A stretch of DNA of 64,000 bases from Streptomyces spongiicola (GTDB lineage: Bacteria; Actinomycetota; Actinomycetes; Streptomycetales; Streptomycetaceae): NCBI RefSeq assembly GCF_003122365.1, contig NZ_CP029254.1, positions 4,241,501-4,305,500 on the forward strand, in the 5' to 3' direction. Both the position numbers and the translations under genes were made by a program. How positions within the stretch are numbered: position 1 is the stretch's first letter; every line of letters begins with the position of its first letter. This document shows, one piece after another, positions 43,897 through 52,429 of the stretch. Under the pieces are notes generated by a model, which did not search any database, was not told the origin of the DNA, and saw nothing but the letters and a program-made list of their open reading frames with translations.

Positions 43897-43930
43897 CGGC
43901 GGGGCCGGTCCGCACGGACCGGCCCCGCCG
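43897..43930 (+). terminator. 15-bp hairpin just before rplN
   Basis: CGGCGGGGCCGGTCC (43897-43911) pairs perfectly with GGACCGGCCCCGCCG (43916-43930) around GCAC. It ends 28 bases before the rplN start, so it may attenuate read-through from S10 into spc or protect a processed end. Confidence 0.55.
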
Positions 43931-43958
43931 GGAACCGGCAGACGATCAGGAGATAGAC

Positions 43959-44327
43959 GTGATCCAGCAGGAGTCGCGGCTTCGCGTCGCCGACAACACC
44001 GGTGCCAAGGAGATCCTTTGCATCCGTGTTCTCGGTGGCTCGGGTCGCCGCTACGCGGGCATCGGTGACGTCATCGTCGCCACCGTCAAGGACGCGATCC
44101 CCGGTGGCAACGTGAAGAAGGGTGACGTCGTCAAGGCGGTCATCGTTCGCACCGTCAAGGAGCGCCGCCGCCAGGACGGCTCGTACATCCGCTTCGACGA
44201 GAACGCCGCCGTCATTCTGAAGAACGACGGCGACCCTCGCGGCACCCGTATCTTCGGCCCCGTGGGCCGTGAGCTGCGCGAGAAGAAGTTCATGAAGATC
44301 ATCTCGCTCGCGCCGGAGGTGCTGTAA
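43959..44327 (+). CDS. rplN: 50S ribosomal protein L14
   Basis: A 122-residue L14 (MIQQESRLRVADNTGAKEILCIRVLGG...), part of the B8 bridge and binding site of the RsfS silencing factor. The GTG at 43959 follows CAGGAGATAGAC. First gene of the spc block. Confidence 0.98.
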   Translation: MIQQESRLRVADNTGAKEILCIRVLGGSGRRYAGIGDVIVATVKDAIPGGNVKKGDVVKAVIVRTVKERRRQDGSYIRFDENAAVILKNDGDPRGTRIFGPVGRELREKKFMKIISLAPEVL

Positions 44328-44329
44328 GC

Positions 44330-44653
44330 ATGAAGATCAAGAAGGGCGACCTGGTCCAGGTCATCACCGGCAAGGACAAGGGCAAGCAGGGCAAGGTCAT
44401 CGCCGCTTTCCCGCGCGACGAGCGCGTCCTGGTCGAGGGTGTCAACCGGGTCAAGAAGCACACCAAGGCCAACCAGCCGGGCCGTGCCTCCCAGGCCGGC
44501 GGCATCGTGACCACCGAGGCCCCCATCCACGTCAGCAACGTGCAGCTCGTCGTGGAGAAGGACGGCAAGAAGGTCGTCACCCGCGTCGGCTACCGGTTTG
44601 ACGACGAGGGCAACAAGATCCGCGTTGCCAAGCGGACCGGTGAGGACATCTGA
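44330..44653 (+). CDS. rplX: 50S ribosomal protein L24
   Basis: A 107-residue L24 with the KOW motif (KGDLVQVITGKDKGKQGKVI) typical of this assembly initiator protein. It starts two bases after rplN and overlaps rplE by one base. Confidence 0.98.
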   Translation: MKIKKGDLVQVITGKDKGKQGKVIAAFPRDERVLVEGVNRVKKHTKANQPGRASQAGGIVTTEAPIHVSNVQLVVEKDGKKVVTRVGYRFDDEGNKIRVAKRTGEDI

Positions 44654-45210
44654 TGGCTACCACGACTGCGCCGCGTCTCAAGACGCGCTACCGCGAGGAA
44701 ATCGTCGGCAAGCTGCGTGACGAGTTCGCGTACGAGAACGTCATGCAGGTCCCCGGTCTGGTCAAGATCGTGGTCAACATGGGTGTGGGCGACGCCGCCC
44801 GCGACTCCAAGCTGATCGAGGGCGCCATCCGCGACCTCACCACGATCACCGGCCAGAAGCCGGCCGTCACCAAGGCCCGCAAGTCCATCGCGCAGTTCAA
44901 GCTGCGCGAGGGCCAGCCGATCGGCGCCCATGTGACGCTTCGCGGCGACCGCATGTGGGAGTTCCTCGACCGCACCCTGTCGCTGGCGCTGCCGCGCATC
45001 CGCGACTTCCGCGGTCTGTCCCCCAAGCAGTTCGACGGCCGGGGCAACTACACCTTCGGTCTCACGGAGCAGGTCATGTTCCATGAGATCGACCAGGACA
45101 AGATCGACCGCGTCCGGGGTATGGACATCACCGTGGTCACCACGGCGACCAACGACGCTGAAGGCCGTGCCCTTCTCCGTCACCTCGGCTTCCCGTTCAA
45201 GGAGGCGTGA
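44653..45210 (+). CDS. rplE: 50S ribosomal protein L5
   Basis: A 185-residue L5 that binds 5S rRNA and contacts the P-site tRNA. Conserved PGLVKIVVNMGVGDA and KFGLTEQVMFHEI-like segment (NYTFGLTEQVMFHEID) are visible. TGATG overlap with rplX. Confidence 0.98.
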   Translation: MATTTAPRLKTRYREEIVGKLRDEFAYENVMQVPGLVKIVVNMGVGDAARDSKLIEGAIRDLTTITGQKPAVTKARKSIAQFKLREGQPIGAHVTLRGDRMWEFLDRTLSLALPRIRDFRGLSPKQFDGRGNYTFGLTEQVMFHEIDQDKIDRVRGMDITVVTTATNDAEGRALLRHLGFPFKEA

Positions 45211-45215
45211 GCGAG

Positions 45216-45401
45216 ATGGCGAAGAAGGCTCTGATTGCCAAGGCCGCTCGTAAGCCCAAGTTCGGTGTGCGCGCGTACACCCGCTGCCAGCGCTGCGGCC
45301 GTCCGCACTCCGTGTACCGCAAGTTCGGCCTGTGCCGCGTGTGCCTTCGTGAGATGGCCCACCGTGGCGAGCTGCCGGGCGTGACCAAGAGCTCCTGGTA
45401 G
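45216..45401 (+). CDS. rpsN: 30S ribosomal protein S14 type Z
   Basis: A 61-residue zinc-binding S14 with CQRC and CRVC cysteine pairs (CQRCGRPHSVYRKFGLCRVC). The zinc-free paralogue, used under zinc starvation, is normally elsewhere in Streptomyces. It starts at ATG 45216, after GGAGGCGTGAGCG. Confidence 0.97.
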   Translation: MAKKALIAKAARKPKFGVRAYTRCQRCGRPHSVYRKFGLCRVCLREMAHRGELPGVTKSSW

Positions 45402-45664
45402 TCCCCAGTCCGGTCCGTCGGCCCGAAGAGCCGCCCCGAGGGGCGGCGGCCGGGCGACGGGTGGGCGGGATTACCGGAGGCTCTCGGTAAGCAACGGGTC
45501 GGCGGGTCCCCGACTCACATGCCGTAGGCTTGTGGGGTTGGGCGCCCGCCGCCCTGAACGACTTACTACGCCGTAGGTCCCCGTGCCGCACCCGTCCCGC
45601 CCCTGTGCGGGGAGAGGGATGGCGCATACAGGAAACCCCGGCGAGAGAGGCCGAAGGCCAATTC
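45402..45664 (+). other. rpsN-rpsH intergenic region with possible promoter
   Basis: A 263-base gap inside the spc block. It contains the short stem GCCGCCCC/GGGGCGGC near 45431-45450 and a -10-like TAGGCT (45525-45530) lacking a good -35. The word GCCGTAGG occurs twice (45522 and 45570). An internal promoter for rpsH onward is plausible. Confidence 0.4.
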
Positions 45665-46063
45665 ATGACCATGACTGATCCGATCGCGGACATGCTGACC
45701 CGTCTGCGTAACGCGAACTCGGCGTACCACGACTCCGTGACGATGCCGCACAGCAAGATCAAGTCTCACATCGCGGAGATCCTCCAGCAGGAGGGCTTCA
45801 TCACGGGCTGGAAGGTCGAGGACGCCGAGGTCGGCAAGAACCTCGTCCTCGAGCTGAAGTTCGGCCCGAACCGTGAGCGCTCCATCGCGGGCATCAAGCG
45901 GATCTCCAAGCCCGGTCTCCGGGTCTACGCGAAGTCCACCAACCTGCCGAAGGTGCTCGGCGGCCTGGGCGTGGCCATCATCTCCACGTCCCACGGGCTC
46001 CTCACCGACAAGCAGGCCAGCAAGAAGGGTGTGGGCGGGGAAGTCCTCGCCTACGTCTGGTAG
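45665..46063 (+). CDS. rpsH: 30S ribosomal protein S8
   Basis: A 132-residue S8 (MTMTDPIADMLTRLRNANSAYHD...), an early binder of the central domain of 16S rRNA and, in E. coli, the translational repressor of the spc operon. C-terminal STSHGLLTDKQASKKGVGGEVLAYVW is conserved. Confidence 0.98.
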   Translation: MTMTDPIADMLTRLRNANSAYHDSVTMPHSKIKSHIAEILQQEGFITGWKVEDAEVGKNLVLELKFGPNRERSIAGIKRISKPGLRVYAKSTNLPKVLGGLGVAIISTSHGLLTDKQASKKGVGGEVLAYVW

Positions 46064-46085
46064 TCGGGAACGGAGGAGAAGAACA

Positions 46086-46625
46086 ATGTCGCGTATCGGC
46101 AAGCTCCCCATCCCGGTTCCCGCCGGCGTGGACGTCACCATCGAGGGCCGCACGGTCACGGTGAAGGGTTCCAAGGGCACCCTGACCCACACCGTCGCCG
46201 CGCCGATCGAGATCGGGAAGGGCGAGAACGGCACCCTGCAGGTGTCCCGCCCCAACGACGAGCGTCAGAACAAGGCCCTGCACGGCCTGTCCCGCACGCT
46301 GGTGGCCAACATGATCACCGGTGTGACCCAGGGATACACCAAGGCGCTCGAGATCAGCGGTGTCGGTTACCGCGTGGCCGCGAAGGGCTCCAACCTGGAG
46401 TTCCAGCTCGGCTACAGCCATCCGATCCTGGTGGAGGCCCCCGAGGGGATCTCCTTCAAGGTCGAGTCGCCGACCAAGTTCTCGGTCGAGGGCATCGACA
46501 AGCAGAAGGTCGGCGAGGTCGCCGCGAACATCCGCAAGCTGCGCAAGCCCGACCCGTACAAGGCCAAGGGCGTGAAGTACGCGGGCGAGGTCATCCGCCG
46601 CAAGGTCGGAAAGGCTGGTAAGTAA
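46086..46625 (+). CDS. rplF: 50S ribosomal protein L6
   Basis: A 179-residue L6 near the GTPase centre, with MSRIGKLPIPVPAGV at the start and the C-terminal KPDPYKAKGVKYAGEVIRRKVGKAGK. It follows rpsH by 22 bases with GGAGGAG upstream. Confidence 0.98.
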   Translation: MSRIGKLPIPVPAGVDVTIEGRTVTVKGSKGTLTHTVAAPIEIGKGENGTLQVSRPNDERQNKALHGLSRTLVANMITGVTQGYTKALEISGVGYRVAAKGSNLEFQLGYSHPILVEAPEGISFKVESPTKFSVEGIDKQKVGEVAANIRKLRKPDPYKAKGVKYAGEVIRRKVGKAGK

Positions 46626-46628
46626 GCC

Positions 46629-47012
46629 ATGGCATACGGCGTGAAGATTGCCAAGGGCAAGGCCTACAAGGGCGCCGCTCTGAAGCGTCGCCACATCCGC
46701 ATCCGCAAGAAGATCTCGGGTACGGCGGAGCGTCCGCGCCTGGTCGTCACCCGGTCCAACCGCGGCATCACCGCCCAGGTCATCGACGACCTCAAGGGCC
46801 ACACCGTGGCGTCGGCGTCCACCCTGGACGCTTCCATCCGCGGCGGCGAGGGCGACAAGTCGGCGAAGGCGAAGCAGGTCGGCCAGCTCGTGGCCGAGCG
46901 TGCCAAGGCCGCCGGCATCGAGGCCGTCGTGTTCGACCGCGGCGGCAACCAGTACGCCGGGCGCATCGCCGCCCTGGCGGACGCCGCCCGCGAAGCCGGC
47001 CTGAAGTTCTGA
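46629..47012 (+). CDS. rplR: 50S ribosomal protein L18
   Basis: A 127-residue L18 that binds 5S rRNA. Conserved RHIRIRKKISGTAERPRLVVTRSNRGITAQVIDD and the C-terminal FDRGGNQYAGRIAALADAAREAGLKF are present. It starts three bases after rplF. Confidence 0.98.
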   Translation: MAYGVKIAKGKAYKGAALKRRHIRIRKKISGTAERPRLVVTRSNRGITAQVIDDLKGHTVASASTLDASIRGGEGDKSAKAKQVGQLVAERAKAAGIEAVVFDRGGNQYAGRIAALADAAREAGLKF

Positions 47013-47050
47013 GCCGTTCGTAGCTAGCGGAAAAGAGAGAGGTAAATCCA

Positions 47051-47656
47051 ATGGCTGGACCCCAGCGCCGCGGCAGCGGTGCCGGTGGCGGCGAGCGGCG
47101 GGACCGGAAGGGCCGTGACGGCGGCGCTGCTGCCGCCGAGAAGACCGCGTACGTCGAGCGCGTCGTCGCGATCAACCGCGTCGCCAAGGTTGTGAAGGGT
47201 GGTCGTCGCTTCAGCTTCACCGCGCTGGTCGTGGTGGGCGACGGTGACGGCACCGTGGGTGTCGGTTACGGCAAGGCCAAGGAGGTGCCGGCCGCCATCG
47301 CCAAGGGTGTGGAGGAGGCCAAGAAGCACTTCTTCAAGGTCCCCCGCATCCAGGGCACCATCCCCCACCCCATCCAGGGTGAGAAGGCGGCGGGCGTCGT
47401 GCTGCTCAAGCCGGCTTCCCCCGGTACCGGTGTGATCGCCGGTGGCCCGGTGCGCGCCGTGCTCGAGTGCGCCGGCGTGCACGACATCCTGTCGAAGTCC
47501 CTGGGCTCCGACAACGCGATCAACATCGTGCACGCGACCGTGGCGGCCCTGAAGGGCCTGCAGCGTCCCGAGGAGATCGCGGCCCGCCGCGGTCTGCCGC
47601 TCGAGGACGTCGCCCCCGCGGCCCTGCTTCGTGCGCGTGCGGGAGCGGGTGCGTGA
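47051..47656 (+). CDS. rpsE: 30S ribosomal protein S5
   Basis: A 201-residue S5 at the mRNA channel. The N-terminal 35 residues are a Gly/Arg-rich actinobacterial extension (GPQRRGSGAGGGERRDRKG), then the double-stranded RNA-binding domain and the spectinomycin loop (VAKVVKGGRRFSFTALVVVG) in wild-type form. Its stop overlaps rpmD (TGATG). Confidence 0.98.
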   Translation: MAGPQRRGSGAGGGERRDRKGRDGGAAAAEKTAYVERVVAINRVAKVVKGGRRFSFTALVVVGDGDGTVGVGYGKAKEVPAAIAKGVEEAKKHFFKVPRIQGTIPHPIQGEKAAGVVLLKPASPGTGVIAGGPVRAVLECAGVHDILSKSLGSDNAINIVHATVAALKGLQRPEEIAARRGLPLEDVAPAALLRARAGAGA

Positions 47657-47838
47657 TGGCCCGCCTCAAGATCACGCAGACGAAGTCGTACATCGGCAGC
47701 AAGCAGAACCACCGTGACACCCTGCGTTCGCTCGGCCTGAAGAAGGTCAACGACGTGGTCGTCAAGGAGGACCGCCCCGAGTTCCGCGGAATGGTGCACA
47801 CCGTCCGCCACCTCGTGACGGTCGAGGAGGTCGACTGA
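47656..47838 (+). CDS. rpmD: 50S ribosomal protein L30
   Basis: A 60-residue L30 (MARLKITQTKSYIGSKQNHRDTLRSLGLKKVNDVVV...). The ATG at 47656 overlaps the rpsE stop, and rplO follows two bases later. Confidence 0.97.
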   Translation: MARLKITQTKSYIGSKQNHRDTLRSLGLKKVNDVVVKEDRPEFRGMVHTVRHLVTVEEVD

Positions 47839-47840
47839 TC

Positions 47841-48296
47841 ATGGCGGAGCAGAACCCGCTGAAGATCCACAACCTCCGTCCCGCCCCCGGCGCCAAGACC
47901 GCCAAGACCCGTGTGGGTCGTGGTGAGGCGTCGAAGGGTAAGACGGCCGGTCGTGGTACCAAGGGCACGAAGGCCCGCTACCAGGTTCCGGAGCGCTTCG
48001 AGGGCGGCCAGATGCCGCTGCACATGCGCCTCCCGAAGCTGAAGGGCTTCAAGAACCCGTTCAAGACCGAGTACCAGGTCGTCAACCTGGACAAGCTCGC
48101 CGCCCTCTACCCCGAGGGTGGCGAGGTCACGGTCGCCGACCTGGTCGCCAAGGGCGCGGTTCGCAAGAACCAGCTCGTCAAGGTGCTGGGCCAGGGCGAG
48201 GTCTCCGTGGCGCTGCAGGTGACGGTCGACGCCGTCTCCGGCTCCGCCAAGGAGAAGATCACCGCCGCCGGCGGCACCGTCACCGAGCTCGTCTGA
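47841..48296 (+). CDS. rplO: 50S ribosomal protein L15
   Basis: A 151-residue L15 with the basic Gly-rich N-terminus (RVGRGEASKGKTAGRGTKGTKAR) and the conserved C-terminal TAAGGTVTELV. Last ribosomal gene before secY; a strong hairpin follows. Confidence 0.98.
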   Translation: MAEQNPLKIHNLRPAPGAKTAKTRVGRGEASKGKTAGRGTKGTKARYQVPERFEGGQMPLHMRLPKLKGFKNPFKTEYQVVNLDKLAALYPEGGEVTVADLVAKGAVRKNQLVKVLGQGEVSVALQVTVDAVSGSAKEKITAAGGTVTELV

Positions 48297-48317
48297 GACG
48301 AGCCGATGGCCTGAACA

Positions 48318-48360
48318 CCAACCGGGGATGCTCTCAGACGGGCATCCCCGGTTGGTCGTT
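48318..48360 (+). terminator. Terminator between rplO and secY
   Basis: CCAACCGGGGATGC (48318-48331) pairs perfectly with GCATCCCCGGTTGG (48342-48355) around a ten-base loop, then TCGTT. The 13-base word GGTTGGTCGTTCC at 48350 recurs at 48366. Confidence 0.7.
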
Positions 48361-48374
48361 CCCAGGGTTGGTCG

Positions 48375-48404
48375 TTCCAAGGGGGGCACACTCGCCGGTA
48401 AGGT
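48375..48404 (+). promoter_or_regulatory. Candidate secY promoter
   Basis: TTCCAA (48375-48380) and TAAGGT (48399-48404) are 18 bases apart and lie downstream of the rplO hairpin. The leader would be about 145 bases. Confidence 0.4.
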
Positions 48405-48556
48405 GGCGTGCGTCGTTGCTGTCATCCCCGGGGGGCGACCCCCGCACCGCGAAGTGAGGCCCACCGGCCCCCCGGAGCGGTACCCGTCCCCTACGAATTC
48501 GTCGAACCTCAAGACCGTCACCTCTGACGCTTTGCGCGGGGGTCGCAGGAGGCACC

Positions 48557-49876
48557 GTGCTCACCGCGTTCGCCCGGGCGTTCAAGACGCCCGACCTGCG
48601 CAAGAAGCTGCTCTTCACGCTCGGCATCATCGTGCTGTACCGGCTCGGCGCGCACATCCCCGTGCCCGGCGTCAGCTATGAGAACGTCCAGATCTGTGTG
48701 GACCAGGCAGCGCAGAACAACAGCAGCCTCTTCGGCCTCGTCAACATGTTCAGCGGCGGGGCGCTTCTGCAGATCACGATCTTCGCGCTCGGCATCATGC
48801 CGTACATCACGGCGAGCATCATCCTCCAGCTGCTGACGGTGGTCATCCCCCGTCTGGAGGCCCTCAAGAAGGAGGGCCAGTCCGGCACCGCGAAGATCAC
48901 GCAGTACACGCGCTACCTCACGGTCGCCCTGGCCGTGCTCCAGGGCACCGGCCTGGTGGCGACGGCCCGCAGCGGCGCGCTGTTCTCCGGCTGCCAGGTG
49001 GCCAACGAGATCGTGCCCGACCAGTCGATCTTCGTGACGGCCACCATGGTGGTCACCATGACCGCCGGCACCGCCCTGGTGATGTGGCTCGGCGAGCTGA
49101 TCACGGACCGCGGCATCGGCAACGGCATGTCCATCCTGATGTTCATCTCCATCGCCGCCGGCTTCCCCGGCGCGCTGTGGGCCATCAAGGAGAGCGGCAA
49201 CCTCGCCAAGGGCTGGATCGAGTTCGGCACGGTCATCCTGATCGGCTTCGTGATGGTGGCGCTCGTCGTCTTCGTCGAGCAGGCCCAGCGGCGCATCCCG
49301 GTCCAGTACGCCAAGCGGATGATCGGCCGCAGGTCGTACGGCGGTACGTCCACCTACATCCCGCTCAAGGTGAACCAGGCGGGTGTGATTCCCGTCATCT
49401 TCGCCTCGTCGCTGCTCTACATCCCGGCGCTCATCGCCCAGTTCTCGAACTCGGACGCGGCGTGGAAGCGGTGGATCGAAGCCCACTTCGTCAGTGGTGA
49501 CCACCCCTACTACATCGCGACGTACTTCGTGCTGATCGTGTTCTTCGCCTTCTTCTACGTGGCCATCTCGTTCAACCCCGAGGAAGTCGCGGACAACATG
49601 AAGAAGTATGGTGGCTTCATCCCGGGTATCCGGGCCGGTCGACCTACCGCCGAGTATCTGAGCTACGTGCTGAACCGGATCACCTGGCCGGGCTCGCTGT
49701 ATCTGGGTCTGATCGCTCTCGTGCCGACGATGGCGTTGGCGGGCTTCGGTGGTGCGAACCAGAACTTCCCGTTCGGCGGCACCAGCATCCTCATCATCGT
49801 GGGTGTCGGTCTGGAGACCGTGAAGCAGATCGAGAGCCAGCTCCAGCAGCGCAACTACGAAGGGTTCCTCCGCTGA
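48557..49876 (+). CDS. secY: Preprotein translocase subunit SecY
   Basis: A 439-residue SecY with ten transmembrane helices, the protein-conducting channel of Sec export. The plug and helix region (FKTPDLRKKLLFTLGIIVLYRLGAHIPVPG) opens the protein. Cytoplasmic loops with QRRIPVQYAKRMIGRRSYGGTSTYIPLKVN are conserved and contact SecA and ribosomes. The GTG at 48557 follows GCAGGAGGCACC. Its stop overlaps the adk start. Confidence 0.97.
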   Translation: MLTAFARAFKTPDLRKKLLFTLGIIVLYRLGAHIPVPGVSYENVQICVDQAAQNNSSLFGLVNMFSGGALLQITIFALGIMPYITASIILQLLTVVIPRLEALKKEGQSGTAKITQYTRYLTVALAVLQGTGLVATARSGALFSGCQVANEIVPDQSIFVTATMVVTMTAGTALVMWLGELITDRGIGNGMSILMFISIAAGFPGALWAIKESGNLAKGWIEFGTVILIGFVMVALVVFVEQAQRRIPVQYAKRMIGRRSYGGTSTYIPLKVNQAGVIPVIFASSLLYIPALIAQFSNSDAAWKRWIEAHFVSGDHPYYIATYFVLIVFFAFFYVAISFNPEEVADNMKKYGGFIPGIRAGRPTAEYLSYVLNRITWPGSLYLGLIALVPTMALAGFGGANQNFPFGGTSILIIVGVGLETVKQIESQLQQRNYEGFLR

Positions 49877-50535
49877 TGCGAATCGTCCTCGTCGGACCGC
49901 CCGGTGCCGGCAAGGGAACGCAGGCCGCGTTCCTCGCCGGGAACCTGTCGATCCCGCACATCTCCACGGGCGACCTGTTCCGGGCCAACATCAGCCAGGG
50001 GACGGAGCTGGGCAAGCAGGCCAAGGCGTACATGGACGCCGGCAACCTGGTGCCGGACGAGGTGACCATCGGGATGGCGCGCGACCGGATGGCCCAGCCG
50101 GACGCCAAGAACGGGTTTCTGCTGGACGGCTTCCCGCGCAACGTCTCGCAGGCCGAGGCGCTCGACACGGCGCTGGCGTCGGACGGGGTGAAGCTGGACG
50201 CGGTCCTGGACCTGGAGGTCCCGGAGGACGAGGTCGTCAAGCGGATCGCGGGCCGCCGCGTCTGCCGCAACGACAGCGCCCACGTCTTCCACGTCACCTA
50301 CAGCGCCCCCCGGACCGAGGGCGTCTGCGACGTGTGCGGCGGCGGCCTCTACCAGCGGGACGACGACTCCGAGGAGACCGTCCGCAAGCGGCTCGAGGTC
50401 TACCACACGCAGACCGAGCCGATCATCGACCACTACCGGGCCCAGGGCCTGCTGGTGACCATCTCCGCGCTCGGCAAGGTCGACGAGGTGACCGAGCGCG
50501 CGATGGAGGCACTGGAGACGGACCGGGCCGCCTAG
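49876..50535 (+). CDS. adk: Adenylate kinase
   Basis: A 219-residue enzyme for ATP + AMP to 2 ADP. The P-loop is GPPGAGKGTQ (7-16), followed by the AMP-binding domain and a long LID domain (RRVCRNDSAHVFHVTYSAP...GVCDVCGGGLYQRDDD). The LID has only one of the two N-terminal cysteines of classic zinc LIDs, with Asp in the second place, while the CDVC pair is kept; metal binding would be altered. TGATG overlap with secY. Confidence 0.97.
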   Translation: MRIVLVGPPGAGKGTQAAFLAGNLSIPHISTGDLFRANISQGTELGKQAKAYMDAGNLVPDEVTIGMARDRMAQPDAKNGFLLDGFPRNVSQAEALDTALASDGVKLDAVLDLEVPEDEVVKRIAGRRVCRNDSAHVFHVTYSAPRTEGVCDVCGGGLYQRDDDSEETVRKRLEVYHTQTEPIIDHYRAQGLLVTISALGKVDEVTERAMEALETDRAA

Positions 50536-50748
50536 GGCGGGACGCGAGGGCGGGCCCCGTCCGCCCGCGGGGCGGGAGGGACCCTCGGCTTCACGACGTG
50601 CCCCCGGTCCCCCGGTCCCGACCCGCAGACGCAGTACCTCCGAGCGGACCGCATACGGCCGCGGTGTCCCCGGGACGCCGCGGCCGTATCGTTGACGAGC
50701 CAGGCATTCCGCCGACCCACTCTCCGAACCCGAAAGGCGCCGGCCCCC

Positions 50749-51585
50749 ATGGTGCAGATCAAGACCCCCGAGCAGATCGCGAAGATGCGTGAGGCGGGGC
50801 TGGTCGTCGCCGCCATCCACGCGGCGACCCGCGAGGCGGCGGTCCCCGGTGCCACCACGAGGGACCTGGACGAGGTCGCCCGCAAGGTGATCGCCGACCA
50901 CGGGGCCAAGTCCAACTTCCTCGGGTACGGCGGGTTCCCCGCCACCATCTGCACCTCGGTGAACGAGGTCGTCGTCCACGGCATCCCGGACGGCAAGACG
51001 GTCCTCAAGCACGGCGACGTCATCTCCGTCGACGCCGGGGCGATCGTCGACGGCTGGCACGGCGACGCGGCGTTCACCGCGTTCGTGGGCGACGGCCATG
51101 CTCCGGAGCTGGTCGAGCTCTCCCGGGTGACCGAGGAGTCCATGTGGGCCGGCATCGCCGCCATGAGGAACGGCAACCGGCTGGTCGACGTCTCCCGGGC
51201 GATCGAGACGTACATCCGCCGGCAGCCGAAGCCGGGCGGCGGCCGGTACGGGATCATCGAGGACTACGGCGGCCACGGCATCGGCACCGAGATGCACATG
51301 GACCCGCACCTGCTGAACTACGTCAGCCGCAAGCGCGGCAGGGGCCCCAAGCTGGTTCCGGGCGTCTGCCTGGCGATCGAGCCGATGGTGTCGCTCGGCA
51401 CCCCGCACACCGAGGTGCTCGCCGACGACTGGACCGTGATCACCACGGACGGCACCTGGTCCTCGCACTGGGAGCACTCGGTGGCGCTGACGGAGGAAGG
51501 CCCGCTGGTGCTGACGGCCGTGGACGGCGGCCGGGCGAAGCTGGCGGAGCTGGGCGTCACGGCGGCTCCGGACCCGCTGGCCTGA
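50749..51585 (+). CDS. map: Methionine aminopeptidase, type I
   Basis: A 278-residue metalloprotease that removes N-terminal Met from nascent proteins. Metal ligands are D95 (VISVDAGA), D106 (GWHGDAAF), H176 (GGHGIG), E211 (AIEPM) and E242 (WEHSVAL); H78 is the catalytic His. ATG 50749 is preferred for the usual N-terminus MVQIKTPEQIAKMREAGLVV. A 213-base gap follows adk. Confidence 0.96.
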   Translation: MVQIKTPEQIAKMREAGLVVAAIHAATREAAVPGATTRDLDEVARKVIADHGAKSNFLGYGGFPATICTSVNEVVVHGIPDGKTVLKHGDVISVDAGAIVDGWHGDAAFTAFVGDGHAPELVELSRVTEESMWAGIAAMRNGNRLVDVSRAIETYIRRQPKPGGGRYGIIEDYGGHGIGTEMHMDPHLLNYVSRKRGRGPKLVPGVCLAIEPMVSLGTPHTEVLADDWTVITTDGTWSSHWEHSVALTEEGPLVLTAVDGGRAKLAELGVTAAPDPLA

Positions 51586-51719
51586 GCGGGGCCCGGGGGC
51601 GCGGGGCCCAGGTCCGAGCGGGCCACCGGGTGCGCCCCGGGCGGCGGGCGGGGTGATCGGGGAGCCCCGGCCGCCCCGCTCCTGCTTAAGGATCTCCTAC
51701 CTTGGGCAAACTCCCCGGA

Positions 51720-51749
51720 TTCGTCTTTTCCGGGGGCCTGACGTAGACT
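51720..51749 (+). promoter_or_regulatory. Candidate infA promoter
   Basis: TAGACT (51744-51749) is a strong -10. The -35 region 18 bases upstream (TTCGTC, 51720) is weak. The leader would be about 82 bases. The alpha block (infA to rplQ) would start here. Confidence 0.45.
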
Positions 51750-51837
51750 GATGCGTCGGTTCGCGTGTACCCGTATGCCCGCTTGCGGTCGGAGGGTGGC
51801 AAGAGCCGATCAAGGTAGCCGATTCGAAGGGCGAAGC

Positions 51838-52059
51838 GTGGCCAAGAAGCAAGGTGCCATCGAGATTGAGGGCACCGTGATCGAGTCCCTGCCGAACGCC
51901 ATGTTCAAGGTGGAACTCCAGAACGGTCACAAGGTCCTCGCGCACATCTCCGGCAAGATGCGGATGCACTACATCCGGATCCTTCCGGACGACCGGGTCG
52001 TCGTGGAGCTCTCTCCGTACGACCTGACGCGCGGGCGGATCGTCTACCGATACAAGTAG
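51838..52059 (+). CDS. infA: Translation initiation factor IF-1
   Basis: A 73-residue OB-fold protein that binds the 30S A site with IF-2 and IF-3. Sequence MAKKQGAIEIEGTVIESLPNAMFKVELQNGHKVLAHISGK is typical. The start is GTG 51838 after GAAGGGCGAAGC; the frame continues upstream but is not conserved. Confidence 0.97.
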   Translation: MAKKQGAIEIEGTVIESLPNAMFKVELQNGHKVLAHISGKMRMHYIRILPDDRVVVELSPYDLTRGRIVYRYK

Positions 52060-52117
52060 ATCTTGCCCTCCCCTCTCCCGAGGGGTGCTGGCACTGACCC
52101 GGAGAACCTCACATCCC

Positions 52118-52231
52118 ATGAAGGTCAAGCCGAGCGTCAAGAAGATCTGCGACAAGTGCAAGGTGATCCGCCGTCACGGCCGGGTCATGGTCATCTGCGA
52201 CAACCTGCGCCACAAGCAGCGCCAGGGCTGA
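52118..52231 (+). CDS. rpmJ: 50S ribosomal protein L36
   Basis: A 37-residue zinc-ribbon protein, the smallest gene in the window. Sequence begins MKVKPSVKKICDKCKVI, with C11, C14, C27 and H32 as the zinc ligands, i.e. the zinc-binding C+ form. It lies 58 bases after infA and about 200 before rpsM, the usual order in actinobacteria. GGAGAAC lies at an extended spacing upstream. Confidence 0.95.
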   Translation: MKVKPSVKKICDKCKVIRRHGRVMVICDNLRHKQRQG

Positions 52232-52429
52232 CGCACGCCGACCTGCACTCCGCAGATCTTCGCGCGACGCGAGCAACACATGTTCACCAGCAGAGCCCGC
52301 CCAGTCCGCGAGGACCGGCGGCACCTCCGGCGGGGGCCGGGGACCGGGACGTACCACCTCTCCCCAGGGAGCGGTCGGCGGCCCGGGACGGTTCTGCCGC
52401 AGACCCCCGAACACCACAGGAGCCATTGA

